A stretch of DNA of 64,000 nt from positions 1,629,001 through 1,693,000 of the forward strand of contig NZ_CP103057.1 of the NCBI RefSeq assembly GCF_025231525.1, in the 5' to 3' direction. The DNA comes from Sphingomonas endolithica. Lineage in GTDB: Bacteria > Pseudomonadota > Alphaproteobacteria > Sphingomonadales > Sphingomonadaceae. The notes beneath the pieces were generated by a model. It did no database searches, was not told the origin of the DNA, and saw only the letters and a list, made by a program, of their open reading frames with translations. This document shows, piece after piece, positions 56,193 to 64,000 of the stretch. Numbering within the stretch: position 1 is the stretch's first letter; each line of letters begins with the position of its first letter. The position numbers were made by a program, and so were the translations under genes.

Positions 56193-56912
56193 ATGCCGTT
56201 GCGCAATCTTGATTTCAGTTCCTGGCAGAGCGTGCTGGCGACCTTGCTCGGGCTGACGCTGGTCACGCTGCTCGGCGTCGGGGTGCGGTTGCTGATGATG
56301 ATGACGTTCCAGCAACGCCGCGAACGACTGAACCGCCAGATCAACGAACGGCTGCGCACGCTGATCGCCGCGCACAAGACGCTCGGCGGATCGTTCACCG
56401 GCGACCTGACGGTGGACCCATCGCACAAGCGCGACCTGCAGCGCCGCACACCGGCCTCGCCTCCATCCGAGCCGATGGCCGCGCTGGATCTCAGCGCGGA
56501 GACGGCGGCGCAATCCGATCGCACCCGGCGCATCCGCGATGCGGTGGAGGCAGCCCTGTCGGACATCATCCTGCTGGGCACCGAGGAGCAGGTGCGCCTG
56601 GCGGAACGGGCGGTGCGCGAGCTCGTTGCGGGGCATCCGGTCCACACGCACGATCTGGTGGTATCGCTACGCGCTTTTGTGCGCGAGGCGCTCGACCTGG
56701 ATCCAATCCCCGCCGATCTGCAATTGCCGATGCAGGGACCGAGCCGCCCGTCGGGTTCGAGCGGCGCCGGCAAAGGCGCGGGTGCCAAGGAAGAAGGCGG
56801 CCGAGGTGGCGGTGGCGGTGGAGGAGCTGGCGGCGGCGGCATGGGGATGGGCGGTGGCGGCGGCCTGGGTGCCAGCCCGGATGACGAGCATGGGACCGCT
56901 CACCGCGCATGA
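56193..56912 (+). CDS. Mechanosensitive-channel-like N-terminus with Gly-rich tail, hypothetical
   Basis: A 239-residue protein with one membrane helix (about 12-35), a basic helical region (RRERLNRQINERLRTL), an acidic helical domain (about 95-175) and a tail (about 195-225) made mostly of Gly with a few Met/Ala. I do not recognise a family; the label only reflects the single helix and coiled segment. The tail resembles those of proteins that oligomerise or interact with RNA, but nothing proves this. Confidence 0.55.
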   Translation: MPLRNLDFSSWQSVLATLLGLTLVTLLGVGVRLLMMMTFQQRRERLNRQINERLRTLIAAHKTLGGSFTGDLTVDPSHKRDLQRRTPASPPSEPMAALDLSAETAAQSDRTRRIRDAVEAALSDIILLGTEEQVRLAERAVRELVAGHPVHTHDLVVSLRAFVREALDLDPIPADLQLPMQGPSRPSGSSGAGKGAGAKEEGGRGGGGGGGAGGGGMGMGGGGGLGASPDDEHGTAHRA

Positions 56913-56990
56913 GAATTCAAGCAGTGGGCGGTAATCAAGAGATGGCCGCGGCTGATTTCAGTAGCTCATCGCATTGCTCAACCACCGGCT

Positions 56991-57098
56991 CGTCACCCCG
57001 GACTTGTTCCGGGGTCCGCCGTGCCGCACGTTCTGCCTTCAAGCCGCAATCCTCATCGAAAGCCGCTTAGTGGACCCCGGAACAAGTCCGGGGTGACG
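56991..57098. repeat. Inverted pair of palindromic repeats, family D
   Basis: Copies at 56991-57017 and 57072-57098 are perfect 27-bp reverse complements, each with CCCCGGA...TCCGGGG arms; related to 41325-41355. They sit between the convergent Gly-rich and flotillin genes. Confidence 0.85.
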
Positions 57099-57172
57099 GC
57101 TTGGCTGATGCAAATACACGCTCATCCACACCGAGCACCCAAAGAAGGGGGCATCCCTCGCCGACGCGAGGA

Positions 57173-58924
57173 TCAGATCGACACTTCCTCCACATGGTCG
57201 CCGGCACCATTGCTGGCCTTGGTCCTCGCGGCTGGCAACTTGTCCGCTGCGCCTGTGCCGGGCTCGGGCGCCGCGCCACTGCCGGCGAGCATGCCGTTCA
57301 ACGACCCGCCCGTCATGCCGAGTTCTGCCATCAAACCGTCGATCAGCGGACCACCGACCCGGTAGCGCATGGCGGCAGCCACCGCCGCATCGGCGAGATT
57401 GACCTGACCACCATTGCCGGCGGCATCCGAACCGGCCGTTTCGCCGTGCAGCCCGCGTGCGTCGAGGATGCTGATCTTGTCGATATTCTCCATCGGCTTG
57501 CTCGCCGCCGCGATGATCCCCGGCAGCGCTTCCAGCATCGCCCTGCGCACAAGCAGCGCGGTCTGCGTATCGCTCAGGATGTTCGTCGCTTCGTTGAGCG
57601 ACGCCTGACCGGCGGCATCGACCTTGAATGCGGCTTCGCGGCCCTCGGCGCGCGCCTTTTCCGCATCGGCCTCGGCCGTCGCCTCGGTCCGTAGCGCGCT
57701 GGCGCGGGCTTCGGCCGCTTCCTTCTCGGCGGAAGCCGCGACGGTGATGCCGACTGCCTCTTCCTGCGCGCGCTGCGTGGCGGCGATCACCGCGACGTTC
57801 TTGTTGCGGTTGGCGATCTCGGTCGCCTTGGCGGTCGCGACGCTTTCCTCGGCCCGCACGGCGAGCGCACGCGCTTCATTGGCGGCGGCAGTGGCGGTGG
57901 ATTCCTCCTCGGACTTCTGCGCGGTCTGCACGGCCGTCGTGATGCGCGCGATCTCGATAGTGCGGTCGCGCTCGATCGTCGCGGTCTGGATCGCGCCGTC
58001 CCGCGCGATGGTCGCGGTCTTGATGACCTTGTCCGCTTCCGTCTGGGCCACGGTCTGCGCCTGCATGGCGGTGATCCGCGCAATCTCGGCAAGACGGGTC
58101 TGCTCCGCCTCGGCCGTTGCGATGGCCGTCGCCTGTTCGGCGCGGCGGGCAGACAGCGTCTGTTCCTGCAGCAGGCGCGCCTGCTCGGCCGCCTGGGCGA
58201 TCTCGAGCGACTGGTTGTTGGCGTCGAGGTTACGCTGTTCGATCTCGACACGGTTGGTCGCGACGATGTCGTTGCGGATCTTCTTGCGCTCCTCGATCGT
58301 GCGCGTGAGCACGGTGAGGCCCTCCGCATCGAAGGCGTTGTTCTCGTTGAAATGCTCGAACGCGGTCTGGTCGAAATGCGTGATGCTGACCGATTCCAGC
58401 TGGAAGCCGTTCATGTCCAGATCGGTCATCAGCGCCTCCTGCACCTTCTGGATGAAGTCGGCGCGGTTGGCGTGGAGATGCTCCATCGTCATCGTCGCCG
58501 CGACCGAGCGCAGCGCGGAAACGAGCTTGCCGTCGAGCAGCGATTTGACCGCGTCGGGGCTGTTGACCGAATCGCCCAGCGTCTGCGCCGCGGCGGCGAT
58601 CGACTCGGCGTCCGGCTTCACCTTGATATGGAACAGCCCGACGACATCGACGCGCAACTTGTCGAGCGTGATCAGCGCATCCTTGTTGAGGCGCGACACT
58701 TCCAGCTTCACTGTCGTCAGGCGCACCTGCATCAGTTCGTGCAAAACGGGGATGACCATGATGCCGCCGTTCAGCACCACCTTCTCACCGCCGAAGCCGG
58801 TGCGGATCAAGGCGACATCCTTGGTCGCGCGGCGATACAGCCGGGTAAGGATGATGCCGATCACGACCAGAGCGAGCAGGACGACACCTGCGTAGATGAG
58901 CACGTTCAGAATCGATTCAGGCAT
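57173..58924 (-). CDS. Flotillin-family protein (YqiK-like)
   Basis: A 583-residue band-7/flotillin protein. An N-terminal membrane helix (about 7-27) anchors it; an SPFH domain (about 35-230) follows with KVVLNGG and LKLEVSRLNKDAL-type segments; then a long Ala/Glu/Arg coiled coil (about 235-475) and a C-terminal Gly-rich end. Forms membrane scaffolds on the cytoplasmic face. It lies immediately downstream of the YqiJ-like gene, the usual pairing. Confidence 0.9.
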   Translation of the reverse strand: MPESILNVLIYAGVVLLALVVIGIILTRLYRRATKDVALIRTGFGGEKVVLNGGIMVIPVLHELMQVRLTTVKLEVSRLNKDALITLDKLRVDVVGLFHIKVKPDAESIAAAAQTLGDSVNSPDAVKSLLDGKLVSALRSVAATMTMEHLHANRADFIQKVQEALMTDLDMNGFQLESVSITHFDQTAFEHFNENNAFDAEGLTVLTRTIEERKKIRNDIVATNRVEIEQRNLDANNQSLEIAQAAEQARLLQEQTLSARRAEQATAIATAEAEQTRLAEIARITAMQAQTVAQTEADKVIKTATIARDGAIQTATIERDRTIEIARITTAVQTAQKSEEESTATAAANEARALAVRAEESVATAKATEIANRNKNVAVIAATQRAQEEAVGITVAASAEKEAAEARASALRTEATAEADAEKARAEGREAAFKVDAAGQASLNEATNILSDTQTALLVRRAMLEALPGIIAAASKPMENIDKISILDARGLHGETAGSDAAGNGGQVNLADAAVAAAMRYRVGGPLIDGLMAELGMTGGSLNGMLAGSGAAPEPGTGAADKLPAARTKASNGAGDHVEEVSI

Positions 58925-58958
58925 GGAACCCTCCCCCGGTTGGCCGACCGCCAGGGTA

Positions 58959-59576
58959 TCACATCGATCGAAGAAGCCTATCCCTGTCCGGCATGGCGAA
59001 GAACAGCTTCCCCTGTCGCCGTACGAGCAAGGCCGTCTCGCCGGCGCCGATCGCGTCGCCATCGTCATGTGGCTCGACCATCACGAAATGCGCCTGGCCG
59101 TGACGATCGACAATTTTCGCGCGGGCGGGCGATCCCCGGCGCGCGGTGCCCTCCAAGATCGTGCCGCGCTGGCGCAGCAGCTCGTCGGTCGAGATCACCG
59201 TCGTCTCGAAACCCGGCATGATCCGGGCAAGTCCGTTGGCGGCGAGCGTGTTCAGCAGCGCCCCCGCGAGCAACGCGCCACCCGACGCCAGCCCCCACGT
59301 CAATGGCGCGCCGGTCAGGGACGTCGCGGCTTGCTGGATCGCCACGCCGGCCAGCGTGAAACAGCCGAGCAGCGAGGTCAGCCAGATCAGGATCGGCAGT
59401 TCGCCACCGAGGCCGAGCCAGTCGAGCATGCCGCCATGTGCCTCCGTGCCGACGTCACCATCGAGATCGAGGTGCCCGAGTCCGAAGCCGACCGCCTCGA
59501 TCAAGCCGATGCCGATCATCACCACAAAGGCGCAGGCGAACGGCAGGTAGGACGGGGTCAGGAACTGCGCGAACAT
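58959..59576 (-). CDS. YqiJ-like membrane protein with OB fold
   Basis: A 205-residue inner-membrane protein. Helices at about 10-30, 63-85 and 92-115 lead to a C-terminal OB-like domain (about 135-200: RGTILEGTARRGSPARAKIVD, then TALLVRRQGKLFFA). This NfeD-like arrangement goes with flotillins and is thought to help assemble them. ATG 59576; the flotillin gene follows 34 nt downstream. Confidence 0.85.
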   Translation of the reverse strand: MFAQFLTPSYLPFACAFVVMIGIGLIEAVGFGLGHLDLDGDVGTEAHGGMLDWLGLGGELPILIWLTSLLGCFTLAGVAIQQAATSLTGAPLTWGLASGGALLAGALLNTLAANGLARIMPGFETTVISTDELLRQRGTILEGTARRGSPARAKIVDRHGQAHFVMVEPHDDGDAIGAGETALLVRRQGKLFFAMPDRDRLLRSM

Positions 59577-59716
59577 GGCGCAATGCGTATCATGCAATTT
59601 CGTGGATGTCAGGTCGATCAGTCGTCACTGCCGGGCGCCATGCGACCGACAGATAGTGCTGGCTCGGCGATTGTCCGTTCTCGCAAAGCAGACGCGCGAA
59701 GTGGTTGGGCGCCGCG

Positions 59717-60124
59717 CTACAAAAGATAAACGATGACATAGCGGCCCACCAGCGCGGCCATCACCAGCCTGCACCAGCGCTCGCCAGGAGCAAGCATTGC
59801 GGCGATCATCAACGCTGCCAAAGTTCCCGTCAGTACCAGCGACAACGGTCGGACGAGATGTATCGCGAGCGAGGGAACGCTTGCGAACCAGCCAATCTGG
59901 CAAAGGAGCAGCACGAACAGCACACCGATGACGACCCTCCGTATTCGAAAGAAATGGGCATCGAAGTCCGGCTGGTCGTCGACCTGACGCGGGAAGACAA
60001 GGTGCGCCGCCAAGTAATAGGCACTGGCAAAGACGGTTATCGCCAGCAAGGAGTGGCCGGACACCCCGACGACGTTGCGCCCCGTCCAGGCGGCCTGCCA
60101 GAAAGACAGCAGATCCAGCATCAC
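59717..60124 (-). CDS. Four-helix membrane protein, hypothetical
   Basis: A 135-residue integral membrane protein with four hydrophobic helices (about 22-42, 62-85, 90-108 and 112-132), and no recognised family. It lies between the YqiJ gene and the IS6 element. Alternative start at 60121. Confidence 0.6.
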   Translation of the reverse strand: MMLDLLSFWQAAWTGRNVVGVSGHSLLAITVFASAYYLAAHLVFPRQVDDQPDFDAHFFRIRRVVIGVLFVLLLCQIGWFASVPSLAIHLVRPLSLVLTGTLAALMIAAMLAPGERWCRLVMAALVGRYVIVYLL

Positions 60125-60192
60125 GAACGCACCTAATAGCGGCGTGACGGTGGTGTCAGTCTAATGCGAACCGCTCTCCACACGATGCATTT

Positions 60193-60986
60193 CGCTCTTT
60201 GAGCACGACCCGCCTAGCTCGCGATCATGCTCCACTCAGCCAGTGCGGCTGAGCGGCGTTCCTTGTAGGTTTGGCGGTCGACCAGGTGGCGTTCGAGATT
60301 GAAGTGGTTGTGGACATTGGCGTGCACGCTGGCAAACTTCTGGAGCGTCATCATTCGCCTGAACCTCAGCATCGCTCGCTCACGTCGTCGGAAAGGGAGG
60401 TGGCTGTTCTCAACCCGGTTGTTGGCCCAGCGTCCTACCTCCTGCTTCTCGGCATTACCGAGCTCCTTCATGGCTGCACGATAGGAACGCAGGCCATCTG
60501 TGGTAATCGCCTCAGGCTTGCCGTGGCGCTTCAGCGCCTTCTTCATGAAGGTGAGCGCAGCCTCCTTGTCACGGGTCCTGGTGATGTAGCTCTCGAGGAT
60601 CTCGCCCTCGTGATCAACGGCGCGCCATAGATAGACCATCTCGCCATTCAGCTCCACGTACATCTCGTCGAGGTGCCAGCGCCAGTGACGGAAGCCGCGC
60701 ATGCGCGAGACGCGCTGGCGGCGGATGTCGCCTGCGAACAGCGGCCCGAACCTGTTCCACCACATCCGCACCGTCTCGTGACAGATGTCGATACCGCGCT
60801 CGAACAGCAGGTCCTCGACGTTCCTGAGCGATAGTGGAAACCGCACGTACATCATCACCACCAGGCGGATCACCTCGGGCGATGAGTTGAAGTATCGAAA
60901 CGGGCTGGCGGGCTTGCGGGAGCGAGGCATGCCAACCGCCCTATCCCGCCCCGCCTAACGATTGGTGCATTTGCTCTGACAGAGCC
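60193..60986. mobile_element. IS6-family insertion sequence
   Basis: About 794 bp holding one transposase. The right end (60969-60986) has an IS6-type inverted terminal repeat ending AGAGCC (reads GGCTCTGTCAGAGCAAAT inward). The left end near 60193 is only partly similar (CGCTCTTTGAGCA), so it may be decayed or mis-placed. No clear 8-bp target duplication found. The transposase lies 20-55 bp inside the ends, compact as usual for IS6. Confidence 0.75.
60214..60930 (-). CDS. IS6-family DDE transposase
   Basis: A 238-residue transposase with normal IS6 length. Helix-turn-helix near residues 30-60 (SLRNVEDLLFERGIDICHETV), then DDE triad: Asp in WHLDEMYVELNG, Asp in ITTDGLRSYRAA, Glu in NRVENSH, the family spacing of about 34 residues between the second and third. 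No stop or frameshift seen. Replicative cointegrate-type mobility expected. Confidence 0.93.
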   Translation of the reverse strand: MPRSRKPASPFRYFNSSPEVIRLVVMMYVRFPLSLRNVEDLLFERGIDICHETVRMWWNRFGPLFAGDIRRQRVSRMRGFRHWRWHLDEMYVELNGEMVYLWRAVDHEGEILESYITRTRDKEAALTFMKKALKRHGKPEAITTDGLRSYRAAMKELGNAEKQEVGRWANNRVENSHLPFRRRERAMLRFRRMMTLQKFASVHANVHNHFNLERHLVDRQTYKERRSAALAEWSMIAS

Positions 60987-61001
60987 GGGCTGAATGATCG
61001 G

Positions 61002-61020
61002 CAGCTGTCCAGAACAGCTG
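61002..61020. repeat. Short inverted repeat beside IS6 right end
   Basis: CAGCTGT and ACAGCTG (61002-61008, 61014-61020) with a 5-nt spacer. Lies 16 bp after the IS6 end. Could be an operator or recombinase site; not tested. Confidence 0.4.
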
Positions 61021-61187
61021 ACATCAGGCTGTACGTTTGGTCTGGGCACGTAACAGACGTTTCCAATGCTCGAGCAGATACCATTCGACTTCCGCTGCAA
61101 GGCGAGCATTGGTGGTGCCTGTAAACGCCGCCGGAAGACTCCGGCCGCTGCCCCGACCGGGTCCGACCGGCGGGGCTGTGAGTGGTG

Positions 61188-61208
61188 GGAGCAGCGCGGT
61201 GCTGCTCC
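61188..61208. promoter_or_regulatory. Inverted repeat before the DUF3489 start
   Basis: GGAGCAGC and GCTGCTCC (61188-61195, 61201-61208) with a 5-nt spacer, 17 nt before ATG 61226. A small hairpin next to the ribosome site could affect translation, or be an operator. Confidence 0.45.
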
Positions 61209-61225
61209 GATCACAGGAGCCACTC

Positions 61226-61756
61226 ATGGCACGCATCTTCAAACTCGACGACTTGCACCTCATCCTGCTGTCCACGGCGGCACAGCGGGACGATGGCAAC
61301 GTACTTCCCGTGGCGGCGACCATCTCCGATCAGCTGGAGCGCGTCGCGAAAGCACTCCCCGCCCTCCTGAAGCACAGGCTGGTTGATGAGGTGGTCGGCC
61401 TGACTACCGGTCCCGTGTGGCGCACCGATGGCGACGAGCGGTTCGCGCTGGTTGTCAACGATGCTGGCCGTGCAGCTATCGGCGTCAGCAACAATGGCGG
61501 GGAGAGTACGACACCGGCTGTCGAGCTAGTCGAGCCCCTCAGCACCGATGCGCCGCGCACAGGCTCGAAGAGCGCGGCGGTCATCGCGCTGCTGCAGCGC
61601 GAGCAAGGCGCCATCCTGATCGAGATGGTCGAGGCGACCGGCTGGCTCCCGCACACCACCCGAGCGGCACTGACCGGCCTGCGCAAGAAGGGCCATGCCA
61701 TTGCCAAGGGCAAGCGCGGCGACGTGACCTGCTACACCATCGTCGTCGGTGCCTGA
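61226..61756 (+). CDS. DUF3489 domain protein
   Basis: A 176-residue protein. The first half (2-90) has a DNA-binding-like helix bundle starting MARIFKLDDLHLILLSTAAQ; the second half, SKSAAVIALLQREQGAILIEM and GWLPHTTRAALTGLRKKGH (about 115-160), is the winged-helix-like DUF3489. ACAGGAGC precedes the ATG. First gene of a three-gene cassette with DUF2924 and a large serine recombinase; function presumed regulatory for the element. Confidence 0.85.
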   Translation: MARIFKLDDLHLILLSTAAQRDDGNVLPVAATISDQLERVAKALPALLKHRLVDEVVGLTTGPVWRTDGDERFALVVNDAGRAAIGVSNNGGESTTPAVELVEPLSTDAPRTGSKSAAVIALLQREQGAILIEMVEATGWLPHTTRAALTGLRKKGHAIAKGKRGDVTCYTIVVGA

Positions 61757-61758
61757 TC

Positions 61759-62172
61759 ATGGCAAAGCTCGATGATGATCTGGCAGCGCTGGCGACCATG
61801 TCCTCAGCGCAGCTGCAGGACCGCTGGAAGGCGGTCACCGGCACGCTTGCACCCCGCATCAGCGCAAGCTTTCTGCGACTGGCGCTTGGCTATGAGATGC
61901 AGGTGACAGCGCTGGGTGGTCTGTCGCGGTCCACGCAGCAGCGGCTGGCGCAGCTGGCAGCGGCTCGAACCGACACCCGCCCAGCGGCACAAGGCTCGCG
62001 GTTGATTCGCGAGTGGAACGGCACGGCGCATGTCGTGACGATCGGCGAGGATGGCGTGATCCGCTGGAACGATCGTAACTGGAACTCGCTATCGGAGGTC
62101 GCCCGCGAGATCACCGGGACGCGCTGGTCGGGTCCAGCCTTCTTCGGGCTGAAGAAGAGGCTGGCGGCATGA
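61759..62172 (+). CDS. DUF2924 domain protein
   Basis: A 137-residue protein of the DUF2924 family: RISASFLRLALGYEMQ (about 34-49) and the WNG.AHVV, SLSEVAREITGTRWSGPAFFGL (about 110-131) segments. It always travels with the recombinase in this kind of cassette, so may be an accessory DNA-binding factor. ATG is 2 nt after the DUF3489 stop; its stop overlaps the recombinase ATG by 4 nt. Confidence 0.85.
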   Translation: MAKLDDDLAALATMSSAQLQDRWKAVTGTLAPRISASFLRLALGYEMQVTALGGLSRSTQQRLAQLAAARTDTRPAAQGSRLIREWNGTAHVVTIGEDGVIRWNDRNWNSLSEVAREITGTRWSGPAFFGLKKRLAA

Positions 62173-63833
62173 ACCGGGTGCGCTGTGCGATCTATACCCG
62201 CAAGTCGAGCGAGGAAGGGCTGGAGCAGGCGTTCAACTCGCTCGACGCGCAGCGTGAGGCCTGTGCCGCCTACGTGCTGAGCCAGGCAAGCGAAGGCTGG
62301 AGTGCCCTGCCCGATATCTATGACGATGGCGGCCTGTCCGGCGGATCGCTGGAGCGCCCTGCCCTGCAGCGCCTGCTGGCCGACATTGCCGCTGGTCGTG
62401 TCGACATCATCGTTGTCTACAAGGTCGATCGGCTGACCCGCTCGCTGCTCGACTTTGCCAAGCTGGTCGAGGTGTTCGACAAGGCTGGCGTATCGTTCGT
62501 CTCGATCACTCAGTCGTTCAACACGACCACCAGCATGGGGCGCCTGACGCTCAACATACTGCTCTCGTTTGCGCAGTTCGAACGCGAGGTGACTGCCGAG
62601 CGCATCCGCGACAAGATCGCGGCCTCAAAGGCAAAGGGCATGTGGATGGGTGGCGTCCCGCCACTTGGCTACCGGCCTGACGGGCGCACTTTGGCGATCG
62701 TCGAGCCGCATGCCGAGATCGTGCGGGAGATATACCGGCGTTACCTCAATACGGGCAATGTCCGGCTGGTGGTCGAGCAGCTGGCGGCCGAGCGCATCCT
62801 GGCGCCAGTCCGCCACACGTCAGGCGGGCGGGCCTATGGTGGCATCGCGTTCTGCCGCGGGCAGATCTACTCGATCCTGAAGAGCCCGATCTATATCGGT
62901 GAGATCGCGCACCGGGAGGTGCGCTACAAGGGACAGCATCAGCCGATCATCGATCGTGCCACATGGGACGCCGTGCAGGCGAGGCTCGACGGCAACGTAC
63001 CTGGAGAGCGTCGTGCCACCAACATTGCGACGACCAGCCTGCTGGCCGGCCTGATCGTCGACGAGGCGGGTGAACCCCTGGTTGCGGCGCATGCCTGCAA
63101 GGGCAAGGTGCGCTATCGCTATTATGTCAGCCGGGCACGTCAGGATGGTGACCCCGCCAAGAGCATCCGCTTGCGCGCGCGCGAGATCGAGAACGCGGTG
63201 GTCGAGAGTATCGCCGCTGCGTTTGATGACCCGCTCGATCTTATCGCGCGCGCCGGCATGTCGATCGCAGCGGCCGACCTGCAGCGCATCTTTGCGGCCG
63301 CCGGTGTTGCCGCTGCCACGATGCGCCAGCGCAGTACCACCATGATGCGCAGCCTCGTGACGAAGGTGATGGTCGGAGCCCACGCCACCGACATCACCAT
63401 GAGCAGCAGCGCTGTGGCAGAACAGCTGGCGACGCTCTGGGCGGGCCCGAAGGATGCGACGTTCACGCTGACCCTGCCGGTGCGCATAACACGCACTGGT
63501 CGCACGCTTCGGCTCATACAGAATGACGGCCGCGCCGTGGCCGCCACGCCGCCCGACGCTTCCATCATCAAGCTGCTGGTCAAGGCGCACAGATGGTGGG
63601 CGCGGCTGCGGCAGGGCGACATTACAGTGCGGGAACTCGCCGAAGCCGAGGGAGTCGTGAAATCCTACGTCACGCGGGTGACGCGGCTGGCGTTCCTGTC
63701 GCCAGCGATCGTCGATGACATTCTCGCCGGGCGACAGCGTGCCGAGCTTGATGCCAAACGGCTGGCGCTCACGGCAGACCTGCCGACCCGCTGGTCAGAG
63801 CAGCAGGAGACGTGGGGAGTCACTTTACAGTGA
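62169..63833 (+). CDS. Large serine recombinase
   Basis: A 554-residue site-specific recombinase. The N-terminal resolvase domain (4-150) has the catalytic Ser in YTRKSSEEG (about 9-17), YKVDRLTRS (about 85-93) and GRLTLNILLSFAQFERE (about 118-134). Recombinase domain (about 170-260) and zinc-ribbon (about 275-320; the Cys pair is reduced to AHACKG) follow, and a long C-terminal tail. Cuts and re-joins DNA at att sites. Most likely drives integration of the cassette. att sites are not visible. Confidence 0.92.
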   Translation: MNRVRCAIYTRKSSEEGLEQAFNSLDAQREACAAYVLSQASEGWSALPDIYDDGGLSGGSLERPALQRLLADIAAGRVDIIVVYKVDRLTRSLLDFAKLVEVFDKAGVSFVSITQSFNTTTSMGRLTLNILLSFAQFEREVTAERIRDKIAASKAKGMWMGGVPPLGYRPDGRTLAIVEPHAEIVREIYRRYLNTGNVRLVVEQLAAERILAPVRHTSGGRAYGGIAFCRGQIYSILKSPIYIGEIAHREVRYKGQHQPIIDRATWDAVQARLDGNVPGERRATNIATTSLLAGLIVDEAGEPLVAAHACKGKVRYRYYVSRARQDGDPAKSIRLRAREIENAVVESIAAAFDDPLDLIARAGMSIAAADLQRIFAAAGVAAATMRQRSTTMMRSLVTKVMVGAHATDITMSSSAVAEQLATLWAGPKDATFTLTLPVRITRTGRTLRLIQNDGRAVAATPPDASIIKLLVKAHRWWARLRQGDITVRELAEAEGVVKSYVTRVTRLAFLSPAIVDDILAGRQRAELDAKRLALTADLPTRWSEQQETWGVTLQ

Positions 63834-63949
63834 TCATCCCGGGACTGATGCTGACCACGGCGGGCGCATGGTGGATACATCATGACGGAGCCGCTGGTAT
63901 GCCGACCGGCCTTGGGGCAGGATGACCTTATCTCCTCGAAAGGTACTCC

Positions 63950-64000
63950 GTGCTTCGTCACACTTCGATCAGCCTGACCACGATTTTGCTGCTGACCGGT
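63950..64000 (+). CDS. Possible N-terminus of an exported protein, cut by window edge
   Basis: GTG 63950 opens a frame to the right edge, reading (M)LRHTSISLTTILLLTG, which looks like a signal-peptide start. AAAGG lies about 6-10 nt before. Only 17 codons are visible; it may be the next gene after the recombinase cassette. Confidence 0.35.
   Translation, partial: MLRHTSISLTTILLLTG

Overview
The window looks like a chromosomal segment of a Sphingomonas-type alphaproteobacterium (Sphingomonadaceae). This rests on the high GC content with GC-rich third positions, a MucR/Ros-family regulator, PRC-barrel, manganese-catalase and ferritin-like stress genes with an EcfG-like promoter, a DUF3489-DUF2924-large serine recombinase cassette, and several families of palindromic intergenic repeats. 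No rRNA, tRNA or CRISPR array was seen. The assignment is inferred from gene content; no database search was possible.

Layout. 0-3.2 kb: PepSY-like membrane protein, DUF2271, DUF4198 and ApbE flavin transferase, probably an iron-linked envelope redox operon. 3.3-11 kb: FMN-dependent alpha-hydroxy-acid oxidase, an unusual protein joining a phosphoribosyltransferase-like and a kinase-like domain, three small proteins (two with CxxCxGxG knuckles), a PRC-barrel membrane protein, a PHB-depolymerase-type esterase, an L,D-transpeptidase and a lipoprotein. 11.3-13.6 kb: LysR regulator, NAD-dependent epimerase and DoxX protein.

13.8-30.2 kb is the most distinctive part: a surface-glycan locus. It holds a glycosidase-RmlD fusion, a truncated UDP-galactopyranose mutase remnant, a MucR-like regulator without zinc cysteines, and two divergent operons. 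The leftward operon encodes a histidine phosphatase, methyltransferase, clan-A-type glycosidase, medium-chain dehydrogenase and Gfo/Idh/MocA oxidoreductase. The rightward operon encodes two sugar-nucleotide epimerases, a GT4 glycosyltransferase and three CgeB-like glycosyltransferases, the last fused to a UDP-glucuronate decarboxylase. All nine gene junctions in the two operons are 4-nt stop/start overlaps, so the genes are very likely expressed as two translationally coupled units from one divergent control region (22386-22655). I infer that they build a pentose- and deoxysugar-containing surface glycan of unknown structure.

30.3-39 kb: ferritin-like protein and manganese catalase (EcfG-like promoter, strong terminator), HAD phosphatase, S1-type secreted protease, SDR, aldo/keto reductase, a GH1 enzyme, glutaredoxin, MBL-fold hydrolase and cupin. 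39-50 kb: M13 metallopeptidase, a six-PAS hybrid histidine kinase, a flavin-dependent halogenase, a Phd/VapC-type toxin-antitoxin pair, a cation:proton antiporter and an outer-membrane barrel. 50-60 kb: several secreted proteins of unknown function, DUF2628, two MFS exporters, and YqiJ/flotillin. 60-64 kb is a mobile region: an IS6-family element followed by the DUF3489-DUF2924-recombinase cassette, with the start of a possible further gene at the window edge.
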